Assembly (NCBI GenBank): GCA_903839195.1
Contig: CAIMBK010000125.1
Span: forward strand, 1-57,592
Direction of reading: 5' to 3'
From: an uncultured Bacteroidota bacterium
GTDB taxonomy: Bacteria > Bacteroidota > Bacteroidia > Flavobacteriales > Flavobacteriaceae
DNA: 57,592 nucleotides
Positions 25,909 through 34,243 of this stretch are shown one piece after another. The notes under the pieces were generated by a model, which saw only the letters and a program-made list of their open reading frames with translations, had not been told where the DNA came from and made no database searches. How positions within the stretch are numbered: position 1 is the first letter of the stretch; every line of letters begins with the position of its first letter. Both the position numbers and the translations under genes were made by a program.

Positions 25909-26118
25909 TTATTTTACTTGGGATTTAAAAAACGCAAGTATTTTGCCTTTCAATTCTTTTGAAACAGCTTTATAAGCTTCTTCATTTACAACATTTATAG
26001 TTTCGTTCGGGTCTTTTTCATAATCATACAATTCTGTTCCCACAATCCAATCGGCATTAAATGGTTGGTTGCTTCTGAAATTATTTCCCATCCAAATCGT
26101 AAAACGATAGCTGCATTG
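25909..26118 (-). pseudogene. C-terminal stub of a sulfatase gene
   Basis: The frame reads SYRFTIWMGNNFRSNQPF, then ELYDYEKDPNETINV, and ends FKSQVK. ELYDxxKDPNETxN is the conserved C-terminal motif of type I sulfatases such as iduronate-2-sulfatase-like enzymes. About 65 residues remain of an expected 450-550. The catalytic C/SxPxR motif and metal-binding half are absent. Upstream of about 26,118 the frame runs into unrelated sequence (a 20-residue stretch with a start Met but no sulfatase likeness). The neighbouring FGE gene supports a former sulfatase operon. Confidence 0.75.
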
Positions 26119-26323
26119 TTTTGTCTTGATAAGGAATTTGTAATTCATCAAGCAAAGCAAAAATTTCATCAGAGTTTGAGTGAATAGTTAAACCTATTTG
26201 CTTATTTTCTATTATTTCTTTAGCATCAGAAGACAAAATGTACTCTGGTTCATTAAAGCCTAAAATCTCTTCTATCAAAGAAACGCTGATTTTGTCGACA
26301 TTAATTTTATTTGAAAACAACAT
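26081..26323 (-). CDS. Hypothetical 80-residue ORF running over the sulfatase stub's broken end
   Basis: A complete frame starting MLFSNKINVDKISVS and ending LSFYDLDGK. I do not recognise it with confidence. The end, IPYQDKTMQLSFYDLDG, is faintly like the last strand of VOC/glyoxalase-fold proteins. Its last 13 codons overlap the sulfatase stub in another frame, so either the gene lost its own 3' end at the rearrangement or the frame is fortuitous. No promoter was seen. Treat as a fragment. Confidence 0.35.
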   Translation of the reverse strand: MLFSNKINVDKISVSLIEEILGFNEPEYILSSDAKEIIENKQIGLTIHSNSDEIFALLDELQIPYQDKTMQLSFYDLDGK

Positions 26324-26711
26324 AGAAGTAATTTTTAGTTCGTTGCAGAATTAAACATAATTTAGGACATACACAAGTTTTTTGGCAGTTTTGTTTGTTT
26401 AAAAGATTCGATGACTATGTTTTATGTAGGTGTTTTTAATGAAAATTATTACTACTTATTATAGTGTATCTTATACCCTATTAATATATGGTAAAAAAGA
26501 TAAAATTTATTTATGTGATAAGTACTATTACTACCCTCCAGAATGAGTGGACACAACAGGAGATATTTTAGTATACCCCCCGACCTTTTTTAAATTAAAA
26601 CCTTTTTTGAAATTTTATTTTAAGGTCACTTTTGAAATTCAAGGAGATTAAATAAAGTGTAGAAATCAAGTTATGTGTTTTAAAAACACCCTATCAAACA
26701 CCCTTATAAAA
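26324..26711. other. Long non-coding stretch before tRNA-Phe
   Basis: About 390 bases with no plausible gene on either strand. It is very AT-rich except for a patch near 26,534-26,585 (CCCTCCAGAATGAGTGGACA and later TATACCCCCCGACC) that looks unlike its surroundings. A 7-bp dyad, GTGTTTT/AAAACAC, lies near 26,675-26,690. No transposase or insertion-sequence ends could be assigned. Confidence 0.5.
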
Positions 26712-26713
26712 GA

Positions 26714-26756
26714 AAAAACTCATAATTAGCTGAAATATTGCTAGTTATGAGTTTTT
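26714..26756. terminator. Terminator of tRNA-Phe
   Basis: AAAAACTCATAA and TTATGAGTTTTT form a perfect 12-bp stem, with an inner TAGC/GCTA pairing around a 9-base loop. Read leftward it follows the tRNA by 5 bases and ends in TTTTTT. Being symmetric, it can act in both directions. Confidence 0.85.
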
Positions 26757-26761
26757 AAAGT

Positions 26762-26833
26762 GGTACCTCCAGGGATCGAACCAGGGACACATGGATTTTC
26801 AGTCCATTGCTCTACCATCTGAGCTAAGGTACC
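26762..26833 (-). tRNA. tRNA-Phe (anticodon GAA)
   Basis: The minus strand folds as a cloverleaf: acceptor GGTACCT pairs fully with AGGTACC, D arm GCTC/GAGC, anticodon stem ATGGA/TCCAT around CTGAAAA (anticodon GAA, phenylalanine), 5-base variable loop and T arm with TTCGATC. The discriminator base is A and CCA is not encoded. The T stem reads CCTGG/CCTGG, which leaves a central U-U mismatch. Confidence 0.95.
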
Positions 26834-26848
26834 TTGCTTTCGCGGTTG

Positions 26849-26880
26849 CAAATATAGAATGATTTTTAATTTATCCAAAA
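26849..26880 (-). promoter_or_regulatory. Promoter of tRNA-Phe
   Basis: TTTTG, 19 bases, then TATATTTG (26856-26849): a textbook Bacteroidota promoter, 15 bases before the tRNA 5' end. Confidence 0.75.
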
Positions 26881-26931
26881 CAAATATTAAAAAAAATCAA
26901 TTCGTACCTTCGCAGCATTAATATTAAATCT

Positions 26932-27690
26932 ATGCTTCTAGCGGTCGATGTCGGGAATACCAGAATTAAAGCTGCTGTCTTTGAGGATTCTATCCTTCTA
27001 GAACAGTTTGCTTTTCCAATATTGGAATTCAAAAATGCTATTGAAAATATCCTAAAAAAATACAATAACTGCAACGATTTGATTGTGGCTTCTGTTGGAA
27101 ATCTTGACAATAGTGATTTTTTGGCTTTCGAAACGAATGTAAAAGTTCATTTTGTTTCCAATGAATTTCCATTTCCATTTCATAATTTATATCAAACACC
27201 AAAAACTTTAGGAATTGACAGAATGGTTCTTGCTTCAGGAGCCGTTTTAAAATATCCGAACCAAAACCGACTTATTATCGACGCAGGCACTTGTATAACC
27301 TACGATTTTATTGACGAAAATGATAATTATCACGGTGGCGCTATTTCTCCGGGAATGCAATTACGCTATAAATCGCTAAATAATTTTACCGCCAATTTGC
27401 CTTTGTTGGACATTGATGATTTTAATAACCAAATCGATTTGGAAATCAATCCCAATTTGATCGGAAATTCCACTCAAAATTCTATTCATTCGGGTGTAAT
27501 AAATGGTCTCGTTTTTGAAATCGATGGCTTTATTGACCAATATCAACAACAGTATTCAAATTTTATAATAATTTTAACGGGCGGAGACGCAGAATTTTTG
27601 GCTAAACGATTAAAAAATACCATATTTGCCAATTCAAACTTTCTCTTGGAGAGTTTGTGCCAAACATTTCAATACAAAAACACAAAATGA
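26932..27690 (+). CDS. coaX: Type III pantothenate kinase
   Basis: A 252-residue cytoplasmic protein. The ASKHA-fold motifs are present: phosphate 1 LLAVDVGNTRIKAAVF, the CoaX motif GIDRMVLASGA, and phosphate 2 IDAGTCITYDF followed by GGAISPGMQLRYKSL. It phosphorylates pantothenate, the first step of coenzyme A synthesis, and is potassium-dependent and resistant to CoA feedback as a family. A TACCTTCG -7-like box lies at 26905-26912. The stop overlaps the next start as ATGA. It heads a conserved flavobacterial run leading to lptC. Confidence 0.95.
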   Translation: MLLAVDVGNTRIKAAVFEDSILLEQFAFPILEFKNAIENILKKYNNCNDLIVASVGNLDNSDFLAFETNVKVHFVSNEFPFPFHNLYQTPKTLGIDRMVLASGAVLKYPNQNRLIIDAGTCITYDFIDENDNYHGGAISPGMQLRYKSLNNFTANLPLLDIDDFNNQIDLEINPNLIGNSTQNSIHSGVINGLVFEIDGFIDQYQQQYSNFIIILTGGDAEFLAKRLKNTIFANSNFLLESLCQTFQYKNTK

Positions 27691-28946
27691 TTAAAAAGAG
27701 TCTTATCCCAATTTTTTTCTTATTTACATTAATATCATTCGCACAAGAAGGAACTTCTTCTCCCTATTCTTTTTATGGAATTGGCGATGTCAAATTTAAG
27801 GGAACCGCCGATAATCGCGCCATGGGAGGATTAACAATCGCTTCTGATAGTATTCACATTAATTTTCAAAATCCAGCGTCTTATGCGGCCTTAAAACTGA
27901 CTTCTTTTACCGTTGGTGGAACCTATCTAACTACAAAATTAGCCACCTCAAGTCAAAATGAAAACGCCAGAAGAACCTCTTTGGATTATCTTGCGGTTGG
28001 ACTTCCACTTGGTAAATTAGGTGTTGGTTTTGGAATTATTCCTTATTCTTCTGTTGGATACAAAATCCAAACCATTATTGACGAAACAAGTACCTCGCCA
28101 AAAACCTTAAAAAAATATACGGGAACAGGGGGATTAAATAAAGTTTTCTTCGGAGTGGGAATGCAAATCATGCCAAAACTAAGCATTGGCGCAGACGTTA
28201 GTTATTATTTTGGAAAAATTGAAACCGACGGAATTCAATACCTGCAAGACATTCAATATGGTACAAAAGAAAATAATTCATCGGATATTAATGGGGTTAC
28301 AACTACATTAGGCTTAAATTATACTTCGAAAGTAACTAATAAATTAACGCTTTTAAGCAGTTTGACTTTTGCTACACAAGGAAATCTAAAATCCGTAAAT
28401 AACAGAACAATTTATACCGTACAATATTCCGCTTCAGGAGCAGAATTAACAATTGATCCAGCAACAATTGACGTTGATAATACAACGCTAAAACTTCCAA
28501 GCAAATTGGCTTTTGGGATGGCTATTGGAGAACAAAAAAAATGGTTGCTTGGCGCTGAAATTACGCACCAACAAAGTAGCAATCTAGGAAACAGATTCAA
28601 CGACATTAATAATGTAAAATTTGAAAACGCAATCAAATATACTATTGGAGGCTATTTTGTTCCAAAGTACAATTCCTTCTCAAATTATGTTCAAAAAATA
28701 ACATACAGAGCGGGTTTACGTTATGAAAATACAGGATTAATTATTCAAAATCAAGCAATAAATGATGAAGGGATAACTTTTGGATTTGGAATGCCGATTT
28801 CAGGGAGTTTTTCAAATATCAATATTGGATTTGAATTTGGAAAAAGAGGCACCACAAGCGCCGGATTGGTTAAAGAAAATTACGCTAACTTTACCATTGG
28901 ACTTTCGTTTAATGACAAATGGTTCGTGAAAAAACTCTATAATTAA
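27687..28946 (+). CDS. Outer-membrane beta-barrel protein, unknown function
   Basis: A 419-residue protein with signal peptide MIKKSLIPIFFLFTLISFAQ. The mature start EGTSSPYSFYGIGDVKFKGTADNRAMGGLTIA and the following NFQNPASYAALKLTSFTVGG resemble FadL/PorV-type barrels, which begin with a small N-terminal hatch and NPA motif. Alternating hydrophobic beta strands run to the end (FTIGLSFNDKWFVKKLYN). I chose the ATG at 27687, which forms ATGA with the coaX stop, over an in-frame start 30 bases earlier that would put ten polar residues before the signal peptide. Role unknown. Confidence 0.8.
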   Translation: MIKKSLIPIFFLFTLISFAQEGTSSPYSFYGIGDVKFKGTADNRAMGGLTIASDSIHINFQNPASYAALKLTSFTVGGTYLTTKLATSSQNENARRTSLDYLAVGLPLGKLGVGFGIIPYSSVGYKIQTIIDETSTSPKTLKKYTGTGGLNKVFFGVGMQIMPKLSIGADVSYYFGKIETDGIQYLQDIQYGTKENNSSDINGVTTTLGLNYTSKVTNKLTLLSSLTFATQGNLKSVNNRTIYTVQYSASGAELTIDPATIDVDNTTLKLPSKLAFGMAIGEQKKWLLGAEITHQQSSNLGNRFNDINNVKFENAIKYTIGGYFVPKYNSFSNYVQKITYRAGLRYENTGLIIQNQAINDEGITFGFGMPISGSFSNINIGFEFGKRGTTSAGLVKENYANFTIGLSFNDKWFVKKLYN

Positions 28947-28970
28947 TTTAGTAATTTTAATAAAAAAGCT

Positions 28971-30257
28971 ATGAAAACCAAATTTGCATTAATATTTATT
29001 TTAGGTTTTTTCTTTGTAAATGCCCAAAAGAAAGAAATAATCTGTGCCGAAAATTTGGCAAAAGTGAATGATTTGATAAAAATTAATGATTTTAATGCAG
29101 CTAATCCAATTTGGTCGGATGTTAGAAAAAAATGTCCAACATTAGACGAAACACTATATGTATCGGGCGAAAAAATTCTAAATTATTACATCGAAAACGC
29201 TGCGACTCCTGAAGAAAAAGAAAAAGCAGTTCGTAATTTAATTGGTTTGTATGACGAATACGATGCTTTTTTCCCGCTAAATTCTCAAGAAAATCAAGTA
29301 AAAAAAGCAATGCTTTTGTATGACAACGAACTCGGAACTTCAGTTGAAATTTATGCTTTGTTGGACAAAACATTTCAAAACACTCCCGAAAAATTCACCA
29401 ATCCAAATGCGCTTTACACTTATTTCGATTTGTTTTATTCTCAAATAAAAAACATTCCAATCGAACGTCAAGTGGACGAAATCATTACGAAATACGACGC
29501 TATTATATCGCGAATCAATGTGGCTTCTAAAAAAGCATCGGCTTCGGATATCAGCGCCTCCAAAAACGTAACCATCGGAATTGACGCGCTAATTTCGGGA
29601 ATTATAACCAAAGAAAAATTAGTTCCATTCTATCAAAAAAACTACGAAAGCAATAAAGAAAACACCGATTGGCTAGAAAATGCCGCTTCAACTTTGTTTT
29701 CAAAAAATGCTTCAGCAGATCCATTGTTTCTTTCTATTGCAACGACTTTATATAAATTAAAACCAACTTCAAAATCAGCTTATTATTTGGGATTTGCCAC
29801 TTTGAGCACTACTAATAGAACGGCGTCAATCAAATATTTTGAACAAGCCGCACAACTAGCAACCGATCCAACTGAAAAAGCAACCATTTATTATTTAGCC
29901 GCCACTACAAGCAGTAATTATAATAAATCAGAAACAAAACGATTTATTTTGAAAGCCACCGAGGCACTTCCGTCTTTCGGGAAAGGGTATTTTTTATTAG
30001 CCCAATTGTATGCTAATAGCGCCAACGAATGCGGGAAAACACCTTTTGAAAAGAAAGCGATGAATTATTTGGCTTCCAATACCGTCTTAAAAGCTGGAAA
30101 AGCCGATCCTAAACTTTTGGAAGCCGCCAATCAACAATCGGAAAGTTTTTTGAAAAACGCACCAACCAAAGCGGAAATTAAATTGGCAAATTTGTCTGGA
30201 AAAAAAATCACTTTCTATTGCTGGATCAACGAAACCATTGTTGTTCCAAAATTGTAA
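28971..30257 (+). CDS. Exported tetratricopeptide-like repeat protein
   Basis: A 428-residue protein with signal peptide MKTKFALIFILGFFFVNAQ. It is mostly helical with TPR-like hairpins, for example LYKLKPTSKSAYYLGFATLSTTNR and IKYFEQAAQLATDPTEKATIYYLAA. It is probably periplasmic. It lies 24 bases after the barrel gene and one base before lptC, so it is part of the same operon. The pairing of a barrel protein and a helical repeat protein may indicate a shared envelope role; no specific function can be assigned. Confidence 0.75.
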   Translation: MKTKFALIFILGFFFVNAQKKEIICAENLAKVNDLIKINDFNAANPIWSDVRKKCPTLDETLYVSGEKILNYYIENAATPEEKEKAVRNLIGLYDEYDAFFPLNSQENQVKKAMLLYDNELGTSVEIYALLDKTFQNTPEKFTNPNALYTYFDLFYSQIKNIPIERQVDEIITKYDAIISRINVASKKASASDISASKNVTIGIDALISGIITKEKLVPFYQKNYESNKENTDWLENAASTLFSKNASADPLFLSIATTLYKLKPTSKSAYYLGFATLSTTNRTASIKYFEQAAQLATDPTEKATIYYLAATTSSNYNKSETKRFILKATEALPSFGKGYFLLAQLYANSANECGKTPFEKKAMNYLASNTVLKAGKADPKLLEAANQQSESFLKNAPTKAEIKLANLSGKKITFYCWINETIVVPKL

Positions 30258-30258
30258 T

Positions 30259-30813
30259 ATGAAAATAACAAAGAATATAGCGCCAATAATTGTAAGCACT
30301 TTATTTTTTATGATGCTGTTTTCATCCTGTGAAAGCAATTTTAAAGAAGTTCAAAAAATCAATTTTTCTGAATTTTCTCCTAGTGGCGAAGCCGATGATT
30401 TGAACCTGAAATACACCGATTCAGGAACGATAAAATCGGTGCTAATTAGTCCAAAAATGCTGGATTATAACGCAGTAAATTATCCTTTTACTGAATTTCC
30501 AAAAGGAATCCACGTTACTTTTTATGAATCGAACGGAAAAAAGACATTTGTAACTTCTAATTATGCGGTTAGTTACAAAACCACAAGCGTCATCGATTTG
30601 CTAGGAAAAGTAATTATTTCTAATGAATTTGGACAAAAATTAGAAACCGAACAATTGTTTTTTGATCAAAAAAACGAATGGTTTTATACCGATAATAAGT
30701 TTAAATTTACGGACCCAAAAGGGGTTTCTTATGGCGAAGGAATCGATTTTAGTAAAGATTTTAAAATCGTAAATTCCCAAAAAATATCAGGAGAAGTCGA
30801 ACAATCACAATAA
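30259..30813 (+). CDS. lptC: LPS export protein LptC, lipoprotein form
   Basis: A 184-residue protein starting MKITKNIAPIIVSTLFFMM, with lipobox FSSC. Its body is LptC-like beta-jellyroll sequence: GTIKSVLISPKMLDYN, FPKGIHVTFYESNGKKTFVTSNYAV and LLGKVIISNEFGQKLETEQLFFDQKNEWFYTDNKF. LptC passes lipopolysaccharide from the LptBFG transporter to the periplasmic bridge. The lipobox makes it a lipoprotein rather than a bitopic protein as in E. coli. The start at 30259, one base after the previous stop, is better than an in-frame start at 30238 inside the preceding gene. Confidence 0.82.
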   Translation: MKITKNIAPIIVSTLFFMMLFSSCESNFKEVQKINFSEFSPSGEADDLNLKYTDSGTIKSVLISPKMLDYNAVNYPFTEFPKGIHVTFYESNGKKTFVTSNYAVSYKTTSVIDLLGKVIISNEFGQKLETEQLFFDQKNEWFYTDNKFKFTDPKGVSYGEGIDFSKDFKIVNSQKISGEVEQSQ

Positions 30814-30830
30814 CAATTAATACAAACAAT

Positions 30831-31025
30831 ATGAATTATTTAAAATACACACAATACGTTTATCTTGTAGTTGCTATTTTCTTTACTTATAAATCAATAT
30901 CGATTTGGAACGAAGCAACTGATGAGCACTTTCTGTTTTTAGGAATTGCACTTGTATCGGTTTTTATGTTTTTCTTTCGAAGAAAATTCGCAAAAAAATT
31001 CGAGCAACACAATAACAATAAATAA
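30831..31025 (+). CDS. Small membrane protein of 64 residues
   Basis: MNYLKYTQYVYLVVAIFF... has two hydrophobic spans (about 8-24 and 34-50) and a basic C-terminal tail FRRKFAKKFEQHNNNK. It lies 17 bases after lptC and codon use matches its neighbours, so it is likely real. Function unknown. Confidence 0.65.
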   Translation: MNYLKYTQYVYLVVAIFFTYKSISIWNEATDEHFLFLGIALVSVFMFFFRRKFAKKFEQHNNNK

Positions 31026-31157
31026 AACCGAATTCGGCTGTAAAGATTTACTTTAATAAATTTTCAAATTTTCTTGCAATTTATTAGTCAACATCTATAA
31101 TAATTAAATAGATAATTGTATTTTCGCAGACTGAATTTAAAATTAATAACAATAAAA

Positions 31158-33254
31158 ATGGCAGTTTTACAAAAAATTAGACAACGTTCCCTACTTCTAA
31201 TATTAGTTATTGGGTTATCATTATTAGCATTTATTGTACAAGATTTATATAGAAAAGGTGATTTTGGTTCAAATTCAAAATACGTTGGAACTATAAACGG
31301 GAAAGATATTTCTTTTGAAGATTTCCGAGTAAAAGTAAGCAACGTAGAAAAAAGTGGACAAGGTGTTACCGCAACTCAAGCCGCAAACCGAGTTTGGGAT
31401 CAAGAAGTTGCTATTGCTTTGTATGCTGCAGAATTTGAAAAACTTGGAATTCGTGTTGGAAAAAAACACATCTTCGAGGTGTTGAAAGCGGATCAAAATA
31501 TTGGTCAAAATCAATTGTTTCTAAATGCCGCTGGAAAATTTGACGAAAATAAATTCACCGAATATTTTAAAGCAAATCCAGAACAAGCACAAATGATTAA
31601 GGATCGCGAAAAAGGCGATGAACTTAACGCAAAATACCAAATTTATAATTCATTAGTAAAAGCGGCAACTTATACAACAGATGCCGAAGGAAAATGGAAA
31701 TATGAATTGGAATCAAACAAAGCAAATTTTGACTTCGTTTCCGTATTGTTTTCAACCATAAAAGATAGCGATGTAAAAATTTCTGACGATGAAATTACCG
31801 CTTATATGAAAGAAAATCCAAAAAAATATAAAGCAGATGAAACCCGCGAATTAGAATACGTTACCATTGAAGACAAAGCCTCTCCAGAAGATGAAGCGGA
31901 TGTTAAAAAATCCATTACGGCTTTATTGACAGGAAGAGTTGTTTATAATAACGCTACTTCAAAAAACGATACTTTACCAGGATTCAAATCAACTACCAAT
32001 TCAATTGAATTTGTTAACGAAAATTCCGATGTTCCTTATGATTCTACTTATGTAGCCAAAAAAGACCTTCCTGCCGAAAGCGCGGAACAATTATTCAATT
32101 TGGCCGCTGGCGATGTTTACGGACCATATTTGAAAGGTAACTATTACTGTATTTCTAAATCATTAGGAAGAAAAGCGGGCGCAAATGCAAAAGCAAGCCA
32201 TATTTTGATTAGCTATGAAGGAACTCAAGTTCCAAACAAAAAAGAAAAAAGAACCAAAGAACTAGCAAAAGCCAAAGCCGAAATGTTATTGGCACAAGCG
32301 CAAGCAAATCCATCTAGTTTCATGATGTTGGCGTTAATGAATTCTGATGATTCTTCTTCACAACAAGGAGGCGATTTAGGCTATTTTGGACCTGGTCAAA
32401 TGGTAAAACCATTCAATGACTTCGTTTTTTCTAGCCCGATTGGAAAAATTGGATTGGTTGAAACCGCTTTTGGATTTCACATTATTAATGTTACCGACAA
32501 ACAAGATGCAGTTCGTTTAGCAACAATTGCTCAAAAAATCGAACCTTCTGAAGCAACCGTAAATAATACATTTAACAAATCGGTTAAATTTGAAATGGAT
32601 GCCAACGAAAAAGATTTTGAAAAAGTAGCAAAAGAAGCAAAACTAACCGTTAATCCTTCTGTAAAAGTGAAAGTGATGGACGAAGGATTTGGAGCTGTTG
32701 CCAATCAAAGACAAATTGTTCATTGGGCTTTTGATAAAGAAACAAATGTTGGCGACGTAAAACGTTTTGAAGTAACCAACATTGGAAACATTATCGTAAA
32801 ACTTAAAAAAGTAAACGAAGCGGGTTTGACGCCTCTTGATGATGCAAAAATCGCAATTGAACCGATATTAAAAATCAAGAAAAAAGCGGCTAAAATAAAA
32901 GCAAAAATGACAGGTTCCACTTTGGAAGCTATTGCAAAAACCAATGGAACCGCTACTCAAAAAGCTGTGGACGTAACTCTTGCAAATCCAGCTTTACCAG
33001 GAGTTGGTCTTGAGCCAAAAGTGGTTGGAGTTGCTTTCGGAATTGGAACAAACAAGGTTTCAGCGCCAATTGAAGGAGTTACTGGAATTTATGTAGTAAA
33101 AACTGCTGCAGTTACAAAAGCACCAGCATTAAAAATCCACACTGATTTTGTTGCCAAAGTTAAATCGCAAACGGCTTCTTATTCGGGTAGAATTATTCCA
33201 GCATTAAAAGTTGATGCTAAAATTGAAGACAATAGACCACAGTTTAATTACTAA
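31158..33254 (+). CDS. PpiD/SurA-like periplasmic peptidyl-prolyl isomerase
   Basis: A 698-residue protein starting MAVLQKIRQRSLLLILVI: a single N-terminal membrane anchor (about 10-30), then a SurA-N-like chaperone domain. A parvulin domain lies at about 345-460 (KASHILISYEGTQ, GGDLGYFGPGQMVKPFNDFVF and ETAFGFHIINVTD). The C-terminal part is a further chaperone region. PpiD helps outer-membrane protein folding at the inner membrane. An earlier in-frame start at 31116 overlaps a TATTTTCG box (31119-31126) likely to be the -7 promoter element, so the later start is preferred. Confidence 0.9.
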   Translation: MAVLQKIRQRSLLLILVIGLSLLAFIVQDLYRKGDFGSNSKYVGTINGKDISFEDFRVKVSNVEKSGQGVTATQAANRVWDQEVAIALYAAEFEKLGIRVGKKHIFEVLKADQNIGQNQLFLNAAGKFDENKFTEYFKANPEQAQMIKDREKGDELNAKYQIYNSLVKAATYTTDAEGKWKYELESNKANFDFVSVLFSTIKDSDVKISDDEITAYMKENPKKYKADETRELEYVTIEDKASPEDEADVKKSITALLTGRVVYNNATSKNDTLPGFKSTTNSIEFVNENSDVPYDSTYVAKKDLPAESAEQLFNLAAGDVYGPYLKGNYYCISKSLGRKAGANAKASHILISYEGTQVPNKKEKRTKELAKAKAEMLLAQAQANPSSFMMLALMNSDDSSSQQGGDLGYFGPGQMVKPFNDFVFSSPIGKIGLVETAFGFHIINVTDKQDAVRLATIAQKIEPSEATVNNTFNKSVKFEMDANEKDFEKVAKEAKLTVNPSVKVKVMDEGFGAVANQRQIVHWAFDKETNVGDVKRFEVTNIGNIIVKLKKVNEAGLTPLDDAKIAIEPILKIKKKAAKIKAKMTGSTLEAIAKTNGTATQKAVDVTLANPALPGVGLEPKVVGVAFGIGTNKVSAPIEGVTGIYVVKTAAVTKAPALKIHTDFVAKVKSQTASYSGRIIPALKVDAKIEDNRPQFNY

Positions 33255-33271
33255 ACGTGTTCTTTCATCAT

Positions 33272-33303
33272 AAAAAAATCCCGAATTATTCGGGATTTTT
33301 TTT
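33272..33303. terminator. Bidirectional terminator between ppiD-like and GHMP kinase genes
   Basis: AAAAAAATCCCGAA, a 3-base loop and TTCGGGATTTTTTT form a strong hairpin. It is placed between two convergent genes and has A/T tracts on both sides. Confidence 0.9.
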
Positions 33304-33305
33304 GT

Positions 33306-34220
33306 TTATATCAATATCATTTCTTCATAAGTAAGAATGGTTTCAAATCCTTTCGATTTAAAATAAGCCGTTGGATTTTCTTTGGAAGCTACTAAAATAA
33401 AATCCCCGCCCCAAGCCCCAAGACTTTTTATAACGCCATTAAAATCATGAAATAATGATTCTTTAATGGTTTTCATTTCTAAAATATGACTCAAAATAAT
33501 TTCATGTTCTTCTAGTAAGCTCATGAATTTCTCCAAATTTGCCGCCTTCAAAACTGCATTTGTAATTTGGTCTAATTCGGAAATGGAATTTTCAATTGCA
33601 GTTCTTTTATTAAAATAAGCAGCAATCGCAGTTTTACTATTTTGTTTTTTATTCAAATAAACAAAATAACAATTTTCAGCAAAATTAGGAGTGAAAACTA
33701 CTTTTTCAACATAAGGTTTGTCGTTGTTGAGTTGGTATAAAATAGCCCCGTTATTTTGAGCACAAGCAATATCATAACCGCTTCCGCCAAAACTACTTTT
33801 TAGCAACTCAAATGCATCAATTTCCAGCCATTGCGCAATATTATTTATCAAAGTTGACGACGTTCCTAAACCCCAAAGCCTCGGAAAAGTTAATTCAGTA
33901 GTAATTTGATAGCCATCAGAATCCGTTATTAATTTTGGATTTTGCAAATAAGCTTCTCGCAATATGGAAACCAACGTATTTCTGAGTGTTTCGTTTTCAA
34001 ATGGAACTTGATTGGTAATTTCGGAAAAAGCAATTGTGGTTTCAAACCAAATACTATTGTCCGAATCATAGCTTTTCCATTCGATTTGATTGTTTGCGCC
34101 AGATTCAACATTTAAATATTGACCAAATTTTGTTGGCAAAGCCAATGATTTCGCACCATCAAGAACAACATATTCTCCTGTAATTAATAATTTTCCGTTA
34201 CTGTAAAATGTTTTTTTCAT
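33306..34220 (-). CDS. GYDIA-type GHMP kinase (mevalonate-pathway candidate)
   Basis: A 304-residue GHMP-superfamily kinase. MKKTFYSNGKLLITGEYVVLDGAKSLALPT is the GHMP N-terminus, LTFPRLWGLGTSSTLI the glycine-rich ATP motif, and SFGGSGYDIACAQNNGAI the GYDIA signature of a Bacteroidota subfamily. It lies 23 bases after HMG-CoA reductase, so a step in the mevalonate pathway is likely. Which of mevalonate or phosphomevalonate is the substrate cannot be told from sequence. The start is placed at MKKTFYS; in-frame ATG and TTG codons lie 6 and 9 bases upstream. Confidence 0.85.
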   Translation of the reverse strand: MKKTFYSNGKLLITGEYVVLDGAKSLALPTKFGQYLNVESGANNQIEWKSYDSDNSIWFETTIAFSEITNQVPFENETLRNTLVSILREAYLQNPKLITDSDGYQITTELTFPRLWGLGTSSTLINNIAQWLEIDAFELLKSSFGGSGYDIACAQNNGAILYQLNNDKPYVEKVVFTPNFAENCYFVYLNKKQNSKTAIAAYFNKRTAIENSISELDQITNAVLKAANLEKFMSLLEEHEIILSHILEMKTIKESLFHDFNGVIKSLGAWGGDFILVASKENPTAYFKSKGFETILTYEEMILI

Positions 34221-34243
34221 AGCCATCAAAATCAGAAACTAAT

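Noticed and set aside
26534..26545. CCTCCAG shared with the tRNA-Phe 3' end, as a possible att remnant
   Set aside because: Seven bases is well within chance in this length of sequence.
26534..26585. Possible insertion-sequence end (GAATGAGTGGACACA and a C-rich patch)
   Set aside because: No matching inverted end, target duplication or transposase fragment could be found, so it is only noted as unusual composition.
30814..31157. A missing CNNM/hemolysin-type gene expected between lptC and the ppiD-like gene
   Set aside because: I recall such an order in some relatives but cannot verify it; the space here holds only the 64-residue ORF, with no sign of a remnant.
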